DNA of 64,000 bases from Myxococcales bacterium (lineage in GTDB: Bacteria; Myxococcota_A; Polyangia; Palsa-1104; JAEUJZ01). A program made the position numbers and the translations under genes. The notes beneath the pieces are model-generated. The model was not told where the DNA came from, did not search any database, and saw only the letters and a program-made list of their open reading frames with translations. Positions 19,001 to 26,538 of the stretch are shown piece by piece. Location: contig JAEUKB010000098.1 in the NCBI GenBank assembly GCA_016794365.1, positions 97,708 to 161,707 of the forward strand, given 5' to 3'. Position 1 is the first letter of the stretch. Every line of letters starts with the position of its first letter.

Positions 19001-19687
19001 ACTCGAAACGCGCACAGGAATCGCGGCTGGGCGCTGTCTCTGCTGGCCCTTGCACGCTACTGGACAGGACAGTCTGTTCAAGCCATTGAGCTGGCTCACA
19101 GCGCGGTATCCTGCTTTGAGACAGAGCGTGGCAACGATGCAGCCAATCCCAAAGCCCTGCTGTCTGCGCTATTCCTTTCGCAAGGACAGACCAAGCAAGC
19201 ACTCCAACTGGCCGAAGAGAGTGTCGAGATCTTGCAACGCCGACCGCTGTTCTTTCAGATGTGGACGGGCTGCTCTCTGCTGCTTGATACGCTGCTGCAA
19301 CTGCTAGAAAGAGAGCCCGATCAGACCACTCCCAGCGCGTGCAAGCTGATCGATCAGATCGAGCTGGTTTTGCAGATGCTACAGCTGATGTGCAAGATGG
19401 CTCCGATTGCTCATCCGCTCCAGCTGCGCGCGAGCGGAATGCTGCTTCGCATAAGTGGACATCCGCAGTCCGCCAAGCGACTGCTCCGCAGATCGATCCG
19501 TACTGCGCAGCAGCTCCAGATTCCGCTGTCCGAAGCCGCAGCCCACCTAGAGCTGGCGAAGCTGTTTGCACCCAGCTCGCGCGCACGAACCGAAGCGCTG
19601 GCACAAGCCAAGCAGCTTGCACAGTCCGTTGGCTGTCTGTATCTGATCGAACGCATCGATGCCGAAGATGCAAAGGACCGTCATTAA
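16001..19687 (+). CDS. PknK-like Ser/Thr kinase with STAND-type ATPase and TPR domains
   Basis: A 1228-aa multidomain regulator starting at a GTG (16001-16003). The kinase domain (about 12-290) has the P-loop LGRGGMGVVF, catalytic Lys in YALKTVK, HRDIKPSN near 143, DFG in VLVDFG and YMAPEQ. A predicted ATPase domain follows, with Walker A GESGSGKT near 335 and Walker B LLLLLDDLQWAD near 465. The C-terminal half (about 700-1220) is helical TPR-like repeats. This kinase-AAA-TPR layout is typical of myxobacterial and actinobacterial signalling proteins, in which ATP-driven assembly is thought to gate kinase output. It stands alone, 50 bases after the GST gene and 123 bases before the metallophosphoesterase gene. 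Confidence 0.95.
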   Translation: MDAFAIVPGARVGPYEVLDQLGRGGMGVVFRARHIQSGKLYALKTVKAPNPHLLSSIRREIQRLRRLSHPGVVQLRDEGVFHNLPWYTMELFDCGTWEQFNERHHPANRPSQQPLPKPALQELLTRTLSLCDALAYIHGEGVVHRDIKPSNVFWPGRERAVLVDFGLVLSYSRPDRREALQVAPLMAGTVAYMAPEQIQGEPVDARADIFALGCMLYESLTGVLPYPATLSERLKQRETQVRPPSVLAPWLSKGLDELILRMLAPDRKDRIGHAKDITQALTSSLFVDAPQLDIEPTRSRDYLYRSGFVGRDDLLVSLNQQLHKLLAGEGKLLLIEGESGSGKTRLLSELLRNASHIGVFVATGECPPQHAADNGNPVIHIGPLKPLRPLLQSIADRCRQDGAACTERLLGSHLHVLSAIEPALSTLPGADRLPKAAPLPIDAAKHRVLSALSDCMTTLAKERPLLLLLDDLQWADPLTMEFLVHLDNTAIPGAPILICGTFRSEEMTTALRELMQRSSIMRLAMRRLDEHAVGQMIADMLAVRQAPIELVSVLQEVSAGNPYFITEYLQTAVSEQILRRDGQQGWMLAKPTSTSWQTKLRELGLPITLQALISRRINQLEGTLRTVVMTASVLGREFDGELLFSICGLSESDGADALNDLLRQQLLDPAGGGRYRFVHDKLHEAAYQSLSAQEKRQLHLAAAQAMEALQSDHFLGLAQHYTSANEPDKARMYLQRAALPLLRIGAHQAATPLLAQALRFADEPGCVLSTEDRAELHRVYADALFGMGDIEHSAEHAEHALTLHHVSIPKSRFQLVLSLLLQTLEQFYWLMRKPDLTRPSDERSLTVAQAALRLSTCHFADSRKPIPSLVSTLLAANLANRAGHSGPRAIPYATLGYVTAMMKIPLLPQRYFRDAVEDAIARSDTHSQVAVAAYECALYQSRGQWAEVDASARRGIEAAERSGDLLGHEAMVMLLAGKEMIRGQLDSAAIHLEQVCHTAATRNAHRNRGWALSLLALARYWTGQSVQAIELAHSAVSCFETERGNDAANPKALLSALFLSQGQTKQALQLAEESVEILQRRPLFFQMWTGCSLLLDTLLQLLEREPDQTTPSACKLIDQIELVLQMLQLMCKMAPIAHPLQLRASGMLLRISGHPQSAKRLLRRSIRTAQQLQIPLSEAAAHLELAKLFAPSSRARTEALAQAKQLAQSVGCLYLIERIDAEDAKDRH

Positions 19688-19810
19688 CTACACGGAAATC
19701 TTGTACTTTTCCGTCAGTCTTCCCGACTACGAGGCGGTCCCAAATGCAAAGGACTGTCAGATAGAATCAAGCTGTACACAGTCCCATCAGAATGCGGCAT
19801 CCTATCGTAA

Positions 19811-20998
19811 ATGCCCTCTTGGTTTGCATACCTAACGCTTGGCGCATGGCTTTCCACGGTCTTTTTGGCTGCACTGGTCAGAGGCCGTCCGTTTGCTATG
19901 TTCGCCGGAATCATCGTCGGCCTACACTCTCTTATCGCGGTTGAGATCGCGGACATGTTCCAGCCGGTGTGGGGACTGTTTGTCGCGCTGCACGTCGCGG
20001 TCTACCTAAACTTCCTGTTGCTCTTGCGACCCCGGATGCGATCCCTGCCCTACCGTCTGCTGATCAACTGGCCGGGATCGTTTTTTTGGGCCGGAACGCT
20101 CTTGGCGATGCCGTGGGCGCTCATCAAAGCTGCTGGGTTTACACCGTGGGGAATTGTGATCCCGTACGCGCTCGCAGCGATTGGATTTTTGCAGTCACAC
20201 ATCGCACAGAAAGAAGAAGTGGATCTGGTGGTCGGAGACACAGCGCGCAACACTGAAAAGCCGCTTCCGCATCCGCGTGGCAGAGCGCGTGTCGATCGAC
20301 CATTTCAGATCGTGCAGATCACCGATCCGCACCTGGGTCCGTTTATGTCGGTGGCGCGACTACGTCGGATTGCAGAAGATGCCGTGCGCCAAAAGCCAGA
20401 TCTGGTGTGCTTAACCGGCGACTTTCTGACCATGGAATCGCAGAGTGATCCGTCGCTGCTGCGTGAAGCATTGGCTCCGCTTTCTGCGCTCCCAGGTCGC
20501 GTCTTTGCCTGTCACGGAAACCATGATCATGAAGCCCCGGAAGTGGTCCGTAGTGCGCTGACTGCGAACGGAATTCGCCTGCTCGTGGATGAAGCAGAGA
20601 TCGTCGATACCGAAGCAGGACGCGTTCACATCATCGGGATGGACTTCGCGTGGCAACAGCGCAGAGAGCGCATGCAGAGCGTCTGTCAGCAGCATCCGCG
20701 CATTGCAAACACCTTGCGGCTGGTGATGCTGCATGATCCCGGTGCATTCAAGCATCTGCCCGAAGGAGAAGCCGATCTGGTTCTGTCAGGACACACGCAC
20801 GGCGGTCAGGTCGGACTGCTCAGCATGGGAATCCCCTGGACGTTCCTACGGATGTTCGGAATCACGATTCCTGATCATGGCTTTTGGGCGCGCGGTCGTG
20901 ACCGAATGTATGTTCATCGCGGCAACGGACACTACGGATTCCCGCTCCGCGTCGGAGTTCCCGCCGAAGAGAGCATGCTACGCATCCATCGCGCTTAA
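19811..20998 (+). CDS. Membrane-anchored metallophosphoesterase
   Basis: A 395-aa protein. The N-terminal 140 residues contain about four or five hydrophobic helices. The remainder is a calcineurin-like phosphoesterase domain with all five metal-binding blocks: ITDPHLG (near 170), TGDF, CHGNHDHE, LHDPGAF and SGHTHGGQ. This layout resembles the YkuE/YaeI-type enzymes linked to envelope lipid or UDP-sugar-lipid cleavage, but the substrate is not determined here. The dimetal site is complete, so it should be active. Confidence 0.92.
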   Translation: MPSWFAYLTLGAWLSTVFLAALVRGRPFAMFAGIIVGLHSLIAVEIADMFQPVWGLFVALHVAVYLNFLLLLRPRMRSLPYRLLINWPGSFFWAGTLLAMPWALIKAAGFTPWGIVIPYALAAIGFLQSHIAQKEEVDLVVGDTARNTEKPLPHPRGRARVDRPFQIVQITDPHLGPFMSVARLRRIAEDAVRQKPDLVCLTGDFLTMESQSDPSLLREALAPLSALPGRVFACHGNHDHEAPEVVRSALTANGIRLLVDEAEIVDTEAGRVHIIGMDFAWQQRRERMQSVCQQHPRIANTLRLVMLHDPGAFKHLPEGEADLVLSGHTHGGQVGLLSMGIPWTFLRMFGITIPDHGFWARGRDRMYVHRGNGHYGFPLRVGVPAEESMLRIHRA

Positions 20999-21028
20999 CA
21001 TCTCGTCATTCAGCGGTGTCGCACACGA

Positions 21029-22939
21029 TCATCCGTGCTGAGCCAAGACAGAGCGCGCAGCCGGAGCCAAGCTCCCAGCCAACACCTGAACCAGCTCCGC
21101 AGCGGTAGGACGTTGCCGAGGATCGATCGACAGACACGCATCCAGGGACTGAGCCAGCAGCGGATGCAGTCCCATACAGCGCTTTTGCAGCGGAATCACC
21201 GTTGGTGACGTGATTCCCAAGTCTGCCCACAAAAGCGGTGGCTGCTCAAACGGAAGGGTGCCCGTCAAGGCTTCATACGCAACCATTCCAAAGCCAAACA
21301 CATCGGAAGCAGGAAGCGCCTGATGCGCTCCACTGCGCAGCTCAGGAGCCATATAGAGCGGCGTTCCCAAAATCGCGCCTGCTTGGGTTAGCTCTTCGGA
21401 CAGACGACGGCGACGACCTCTCGATCGCGAAGAGTCACCATCAGCGGTAGACGCAAGCTCACGCGGAGTGATGAGCACCATCGGAGGCTCCACGGTCTTT
21501 GGTGGCGGCAGCGATTTGTGGGCATGCGCCTCTGTCACCGCTCTCTGTAGCTGTCCAACCCAGGTACTTGCCTGACCCAGCACACCGCGCGTTCGATTCA
21601 CTTCGTCCATCTGCGCGGCCAGCGAAGCGATCTCACGCGCCGCCTGCGCAGACGTACTCGGGGTATCTGCAACCGTATCGAGCAGCCGCGAGATTCCGAA
21701 GTCCGCCAGCTTCACCATCACCGTTCCATCATCCCGATTCGCCACCAAGATGTTGCCCGGTTTTAAGTCTCTGTGGACCGCACCTGCGGAATGAACTGCC
21801 GTCAGAGCTTCTGCGGTTTGCAGCAGAATCCACAGCATGAAGTCGCGCTCGCCGTAGCGATGTCTAAGCTCGGCCAAGCTCTTGCCTCGGACCAATTCCA
21901 TGATGATGTACGCAACGCGATCTTCGGTGATGTCTACATCGATGATGTCGATCAAGTTGGGATGATTGATACGCGCCAAGAGCTGGGCTTCTCGCGCAAA
22001 GCGAGCCATCGCGCGATAGCTTGGCTTGTCACCCAGAACCTTCGCAGCATATTGTCTACCGTCCGCCGCGCGAGTCACTTCATACACGGTTCCCATCCCG
22101 CCTTGACCCAGGATGTCACCAATCACATAGCGCTCTGCCAGCATGGTTCCGCGCGCCAAAATTGGCTGAAGCTCCGTCGAGTATTCTTCCTTCTCGGCAT
22201 CCATTCCGCTGGCCAGACCGGACTCCATCGAAGCAACCAGAAGACGTGAGCGCTGCTCGATCTGACGACGTAACTCTTTGTTGAGCTGCTGAACTTCCGC
22301 AGCGTGATCTTTGAGCTTGCAGATCTGATCCAAGATGTCTTTTCGCATCCGATCGAGCGTACTTGCCAGCGGAAACAGAGAGCTTTGGGAGTCCATCTCT
22401 ACAGGTGTATCTAGATCTCCGCTGGTCATCCGTGCCACCGACCGAAGCAGCACTTCTTGTTCCGCTACTTTGCGCTGCGCGTCATCGCTCATCTGTCGCA
22501 GCTTGCTCGCTGCATCTTCCGCTTGCGTACGCGCACGCAGAAGCTCTCTCTCATACTCACGACGATTGGGAGCACTGACAATCAGAACCCGCACCAAGGA
22601 CTCTGTTCCCGTCTCATCCTTCTTCACATTTGCAGCCAGCAGCACCGGCATCTGCCTGCCATCTTTGCAGCGCAGATCCAGTGAGATCTCACTGATGAAG
22701 CCACGCAGACGCAGCAGCGGAATGCAATGAGTCTGAAACAGCAGCGCACCCGGAACCGTGAGAAGGAGCGAATAGGGACTGCTCTTTCGTAGCTCTGCTT
22801 CGCTGTATCCAGTCCAGCTTAGGAGCGTCCGATTGACATGAACAAGTTGTCCATTTCCGTTGAGAAACAGCAGTCCACAGGGGCTGTCTTCATACAGCTC
22901 ATCCATCAGCGCCAGCGAAGATTGCGGCAAGGTACTCAT
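21029..22939 (-). CDS. PAS - coiled coil - Ser/Thr protein kinase
   Basis: A 636-aa soluble kinase. Residues 12-125 form a PAS domain of the kind found in RsbP/RsbU-type phosphatases (FQTHCIPLLRLRG, then DGRQMPVLLAAN and REYERELLRAR). A coiled coil spans roughly 130-235. The kinase domain (270-625) has LGQGGMGTVYE, K300, H389-R390-D391, D413-F414-G415 and A531-P532-E533, so the catalytic residues are intact. Between DFG and APE there are 118 residues, about 90 more than usual, with low-complexity Ser/Arg and helical segments. The start ATG overlaps the stop of the RsbQ-like gene (ATGA), so the two proteins are coupled. The probable role is a stress- or small-molecule-gated kinase controlled by the hydrolase. 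Confidence 0.93.
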   Translation of the reverse strand: MSTLPQSSLALMDELYEDSPCGLLFLNGNGQLVHVNRTLLSWTGYSEAELRKSSPYSLLLTVPGALLFQTHCIPLLRLRGFISEISLDLRCKDGRQMPVLLAANVKKDETGTESLVRVLIVSAPNRREYERELLRARTQAEDAASKLRQMSDDAQRKVAEQEVLLRSVARMTSGDLDTPVEMDSQSSLFPLASTLDRMRKDILDQICKLKDHAAEVQQLNKELRRQIEQRSRLLVASMESGLASGMDAEKEEYSTELQPILARGTMLAERYVIGDILGQGGMGTVYEVTRAADGRQYAAKVLGDKPSYRAMARFAREAQLLARINHPNLIDIIDVDITEDRVAYIIMELVRGKSLAELRHRYGERDFMLWILLQTAEALTAVHSAGAVHRDLKPGNILVANRDDGTVMVKLADFGISRLLDTVADTPSTSAQAAREIASLAAQMDEVNRTRGVLGQASTWVGQLQRAVTEAHAHKSLPPPKTVEPPMVLITPRELASTADGDSSRSRGRRRRLSEELTQAGAILGTPLYMAPELRSGAHQALPASDVFGFGMVAYEALTGTLPFEQPPLLWADLGITSPTVIPLQKRCMGLHPLLAQSLDACLSIDPRQRPTAAELVQVLAGSLAPAARSVLAQHG

Positions 22940-23742
22940 GCTCTGCTTTGTTTGTGCAAGTAGCTACGGATGATGGCAATCGTCTCTTCGGGTGCGCTCA
23001 AGTTGGGACAGTGACCCGTGGCTTTCATCCGCACAAGCTCGCTCTGTCCAAGCTGCTGATGCAGATATTCACCGACGGTATCTGGCGCAATCGCATCTTG
23101 CTGACACTGCAAGATCAGCGATGGACACATCAGCTTGGGAAGGTCGCTGCGGTTGTCAGACAGAAACGTCACGCGCGCAAAGTGACTCGCGATCGAGTGA
23201 TCGGTACGACAAAAGCTTCCGTTTAGCTCCGTGCTCAGCTCGGGACGATCGGGATTGCCCATGATCGTCGGTGTCACGATGCTCGACCAGGCCATGAAGT
23301 TGGCGTCCATCAGCTCCAACAGACCTTCAATGTCCTTCTGGGTGAACGCGCTCTGATAGCCGTCGTCGTGAATGTAACGCGGCGAAGGAGCAACCAAGAT
23401 CAGTCGCTCGAAGATGTGCGGCGCTTTGATCGCAGCGAGCACACCGATCATCGAGCTAACAGAGTGTCCGACAAACACCACCTTACGCAGTCCCAGATCC
23501 GTACAGATCTCAACGATGTCATCTGCGTATCCAGACAGCGTTCCGTACTTTTCGCGACTGTAACAAGAGGTGTCAGATGCACCCGCACCAACGTGATCAA
23601 ACAGAATCACGCGATGATCTTGTTCAAACGCTGGCGCTACATAACGCCACATTCCTTGATCACAGCCAAAGCCATGAGCAAACAGCATCGGAGTGCTTCC
23701 TTTGCCGTACTCTCGCACATTGTTGCGCAGCAGAGACTTCAT
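22936..23742 (-). CDS. rsbQ: RsbQ-like alpha/beta hydrolase
   Basis: A 268-aa protein (Bacillus subtilis RsbQ is 269). The start is the ATG at 23740-23742 with AAGGGGG upstream; an in-frame extension to 23850 has no support. Similarity to RsbQ as I remember it runs the whole length: FAHGFGCDQGMW, APAFEQDHRVILFD, VFVGHSVSSMIG, SLILQCQQDAIAP and ATGHCPNLS. The putative triad is S94, D216 and H244. In Bacillus, RsbQ is needed for RsbP, a PAS-phosphatase, to sense energy stress. The plant receptors KAI2 and D14 belong to the same family. Here the overlapping partner is a PAS-kinase, which suggests the same sensory input with a different output. Confidence 0.93.
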   Translation of the reverse strand: MKSLLRNNVREYGKGSTPMLFAHGFGCDQGMWRYVAPAFEQDHRVILFDHVGAGASDTSCYSREKYGTLSGYADDIVEICTDLGLRKVVFVGHSVSSMIGVLAAIKAPHIFERLILVAPSPRYIHDDGYQSAFTQKDIEGLLELMDANFMAWSSIVTPTIMGNPDRPELSTELNGSFCRTDHSIASHFARVTFLSDNRSDLPKLMCPSLILQCQQDAIAPDTVGEYLHQQLGQSELVRMKATGHCPNLSAPEETIAIIRSYLHKQSRA

Positions 23743-24167
23743 CGACACGACCCCCTTCACATAGTTCCCCCGACGGAGCGCTCTACCAACTGACATCTTT
23801 CGATGCAGATCCACACAGCCTGTGATCCGCACAAAACAATACGCAGTCAACCAGAGCCGACGAAAGCGTAGCGGTCACCCTCCGCTGGGTCAATTCACAT
23901 CCGTGATGATACGGAAAACGCACCATTTTCAGACGAGAACAGCGCACAAGCAGAGACTCCTTTGCACGCGATCTTAGATGCCGCAGCACGGGCTCATGTG
24001 TGCGAGATCAGTGCGCACGACAATGACTCCCAACTGGGTTTCCCACAGGAAGCAGAGAGCGTACGCCCAGCGAAGGACGCAGCAGCAAGCGATGGTGTAC
24101 GTGACGATAAGGAATCGAGAGGAAACGTACAGACAGACGCGGCAAGGAAGGACCGCGTCAAGGTGTA
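23743..24167. other. 425-bp non-coding gap upstream of the rsbQ-like gene
   Basis: This stretch lies between the end of the aldehyde dehydrogenase gene and the start of the rsbQ-like gene, both on the minus strand. It should contain the promoter of the rsbQ-kinase pair and perhaps the 3' end of the upstream transcript. Short open frames here have no recognisable protein character. No strong hairpin or repeat was seen. Confidence 0.4.
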
Positions 24168-25733
24168 CTAGAGCTTTTTGCCGACGCTGGCCAAGCCTTC
24201 CAGATACGGACCAAAGCCTTGCAGCGCCGTTCTCTGCATATACAGAAGCATGCCGCGCGTTCCGCCCAGCTCAGTTCCGCCACCCGCGCGACCGGGCCCA
24301 CCGTGCAGAAGATGCGGCATCACCGTACCGGGAGGAATGAACGCACCGGCGACTTTTTCGCTGCCCAGACAGACTCGACCATGGAAAGGAGCCAGCCCAA
24401 GCGCCATCTCCTGAAGGAACTGTTTGTCGTCGCTGTAGACGCTGGCAACCAGACCCCCTTCCCCGCGACCGGCCAGCGCGATGACGTGCGCACCATCACG
24501 ATACGGAATCACCGTTGCCACAGGACCGAACACTTCATGTGAGTGAACCGCCTTCAGCGCATCTCCGTCCGTCGCGCAGAGCAGCGTCGGCATCACGAAG
24601 TAGCCCTTGCTTGCATCGGCTCCGTGCAGCGTCAGCTTGTCCGGTCCCCCAAAGACAATCTTCGCTTCCTGCGCCAGCTTGGCAATCCCAGCAAGCGCAT
24701 CGGCCTTCTGCTGCGCCGTGGACAGCGGACCAATCGTCACTTCATCCAGCGTCGGCGCGCCCACTTTGTGCTGGCTCAGTCGATCGGTCAGATCCGCGAC
24801 CACCGTATCAACCTGCTCTGCTTTGACGAAGATGCGACGGATCGCCGTACACTTTTGACCCGCCTTCTGCGTCAGCTCTTTGACCACGCAGCTTAGGAAC
24901 AGATCGTACGTCGGAGCCCCGGGCTCTAGATCCGGTCCAGCAATCGCGACGTTCAGGCTGTCCGCTTCCACGTTGACGGGAATGCCTTTTTCCAGCACCC
25001 GCCGATGACCACGCAGCTTGGCCGCAGTGTCCGACGATCCCGTAAACGCGACGACATCCTGCGCGCCCAGGTGATCGAACAGATCGCCGACGCTGCCGCA
25101 GATAAGCTGCGCCGAGCCATCGGGAAGCGCACCGCTCTGTAGCATCACCTCGAACATTCGCTGCGCGAGCAGTGCGGTCGAGGTCGCAGGCTTGGCAACA
25201 AACGGCATTCCCGCCGCAATCGCCGTCGCTGCTTTTTCAGCAAGTCCCCACGCAGGAAAGTTAAATGCATTGATGTGAACGGCAACACCGACGCGCGAAA
25301 CCAGCACATGCTGACCCGACAGACGCGACGAGCGACCGAGCGGAATCGGCTCTCCATCGACGAGATAGTGCGCATCTCCGAGCGACTTACACAGCTCCGC
25401 GTAGTACGCAAACGTCGCCGACGCACCATCGACATCAAACTTGGCATCCGAGCGCGTGTTGCCCGCGTTCGCCATGCCCAGAAGGAGCAGCTCGTCGCGG
25501 TGCGCCACAATCGCATCCGCCAGCTTCTTACAGATCGCGCCACGCTCGGCAAAGCTTAGCTTGCGCAGCGCCGGACCCCCGACGGTACGCGCCCAGTCGA
25601 GCGCTCCCGCCATGTCCAGTCCTTCGGTGCTCGCTTCGGCAATCGGCTCCTCGGTGGTCGCGTTATGCAGCGTCGCACCTTTGCCCTGCCCACAGACCCA
25701 GGCACCCTTCAAATAGCTTGATAGCGTCTTCAT
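24168..25733 (-). CDS. PaaZ/BoxD-type CoA-semialdehyde dehydrogenase
   Basis: A 521-aa aldehyde dehydrogenase that follows the N-terminal half of PaaZ closely: VGVAVHINAFNFPAWGL, PATSTALLAQ, DVVAFTGSSDTA, EADSLN with the general-base Glu, AGQKCTAIRR with the catalytic Cys, VHSHEVFGPVATV and LVHGGPGRAGGGTELGG-like residues near the end. PaaZ oxidises an open-ring CoA semialdehyde in phenylacetate breakdown but also carries a C-terminal MaoC hydratase, which is absent here. The stand-alone form matches BoxD (3,4-dehydroadipyl-CoA semialdehyde dehydrogenase) of the benzoyl-CoA epoxide pathway in length. No other paa or box gene is nearby, so the pathway is uncertain. Confidence 0.9.
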   Translation of the reverse strand: MKTLSSYLKGAWVCGQGKGATLHNATTEEPIAEASTEGLDMAGALDWARTVGGPALRKLSFAERGAICKKLADAIVAHRDELLLLGMANAGNTRSDAKFDVDGASATFAYYAELCKSLGDAHYLVDGEPIPLGRSSRLSGQHVLVSRVGVAVHINAFNFPAWGLAEKAATAIAAGMPFVAKPATSTALLAQRMFEVMLQSGALPDGSAQLICGSVGDLFDHLGAQDVVAFTGSSDTAAKLRGHRRVLEKGIPVNVEADSLNVAIAGPDLEPGAPTYDLFLSCVVKELTQKAGQKCTAIRRIFVKAEQVDTVVADLTDRLSQHKVGAPTLDEVTIGPLSTAQQKADALAGIAKLAQEAKIVFGGPDKLTLHGADASKGYFVMPTLLCATDGDALKAVHSHEVFGPVATVIPYRDGAHVIALAGRGEGGLVASVYSDDKQFLQEMALGLAPFHGRVCLGSEKVAGAFIPPGTVMPHLLHGGPGRAGGGTELGGTRGMLLYMQRTALQGFGPYLEGLASVGKKL

Positions 25734-25775
25734 CGTCAGCTCTTTTTCCGTCGCAAGCGCGTGTGGCTCGATACG

Positions 25776-26537
25776 TCAAGACCGATTGGTCGGTTGGTGT
25801 GGATTTTGGATGCGGATGACGTAGGTCAACCGAGCGAGGTTCTTTAGCACGTTGGGAACGCGCTTAAACAGGTTGATCGACGGAGGCCGCTTTTCGACGA
25901 TGTGAACCGGAATCTCCTCGACGCGCTTGCCTTCACGCTGCGCTCTGATCACAAACTCCGACGCAAACAGGTCTTTATCGACCACGCAGTGCGACACCGT
26001 ATCCAGCAGTCTTTCCCGTCGGAACGCCTTCAGTCCGTGGGTATCGGTTCCTCGGAAATCGAGCAGCACCCGCAGCATACCGTTGATCGTCTGCGTCGCC
26101 ACCCGTCGCAACAGCGGACGCTTGTCATGCGCGCCACTCATCGCCTTCGAGCCCACCACCATGTCGGCGCGATCGCTTGCCAGCAGCGCAAGCGCACGCT
26201 CATAGAAATCGACATCGCACAGATCGATCTCGTCGCACATCACGTAGGTTCCGCGCGCTCGCTCGATGCCCGCCTTCATCGCTGCGCCATAGTTTGGCCG
26301 TCCCAGCGAGTCAATGCGCACCTGCGGATAGCGCGCCGCCAGCTCTTGTCCGATCTGCACCGTACGGTCCGACGAGCCATTTTCGCTGAGCAGGATCTCG
26401 TAGCTGGCCAGCTCTTTTCTGTGGGCCTGTGCCGTCTGTAAGCGCTCGATCAAATCGATAACGGCAGCGTGCAAGATTCCCTCTTCGTTGTAGACGGGAA
26501 TCACGATCGAGACGGTGGGTGTATCTAAGCTCGACAT
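25776..26537 (-). CDS. Family 2 glycosyltransferase
   Basis: A 253-aa cytoplasmic GT2, similar to dolichyl-phosphate-sugar synthase types. It shows the nucleotide-binding strand VSIVIPVYNEEGIL, SENGSSDRTVQIGQ, the GAAMKAGIERARGTYVMCDE segment with acidic residues at the expected metal site, and FRGTDTHGLKAFRRE in the acceptor region. No membrane helix is present. It starts one base after the stop of the FAD-dependent protein gene, so both belong to one transcript and probably one glycan or lipid pathway. Confidence 0.9.
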   Translation of the reverse strand: MSSLDTPTVSIVIPVYNEEGILHAAVIDLIERLQTAQAHRKELASYEILLSENGSSDRTVQIGQELAARYPQVRIDSLGRPNYGAAMKAGIERARGTYVMCDEIDLCDVDFYERALALLASDRADMVVGSKAMSGAHDKRPLLRRVATQTINGMLRVLLDFRGTDTHGLKAFRRERLLDTVSHCVVDKDLFASEFVIRAQREGKRVEEIPVHIVEKRPPSINLFKRVPNVLKNLARLTYVIRIQNPHQPTNRS

Positions 26538-26538
26538 C

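Noticed and set aside
18693..19673. A 326-codon minus-strand frame
   Set aside because: Antisense to the TPR region of the PknK-like kinase; composition typical of an antisense shadow.
16001..19687. Reading the PknK-like kinase as a novel defence system
   Set aside because: Kinase-AAA-TPR proteins of this size are a well-known signalling architecture in myxobacteria and relatives, and there is no effector gene next to it.
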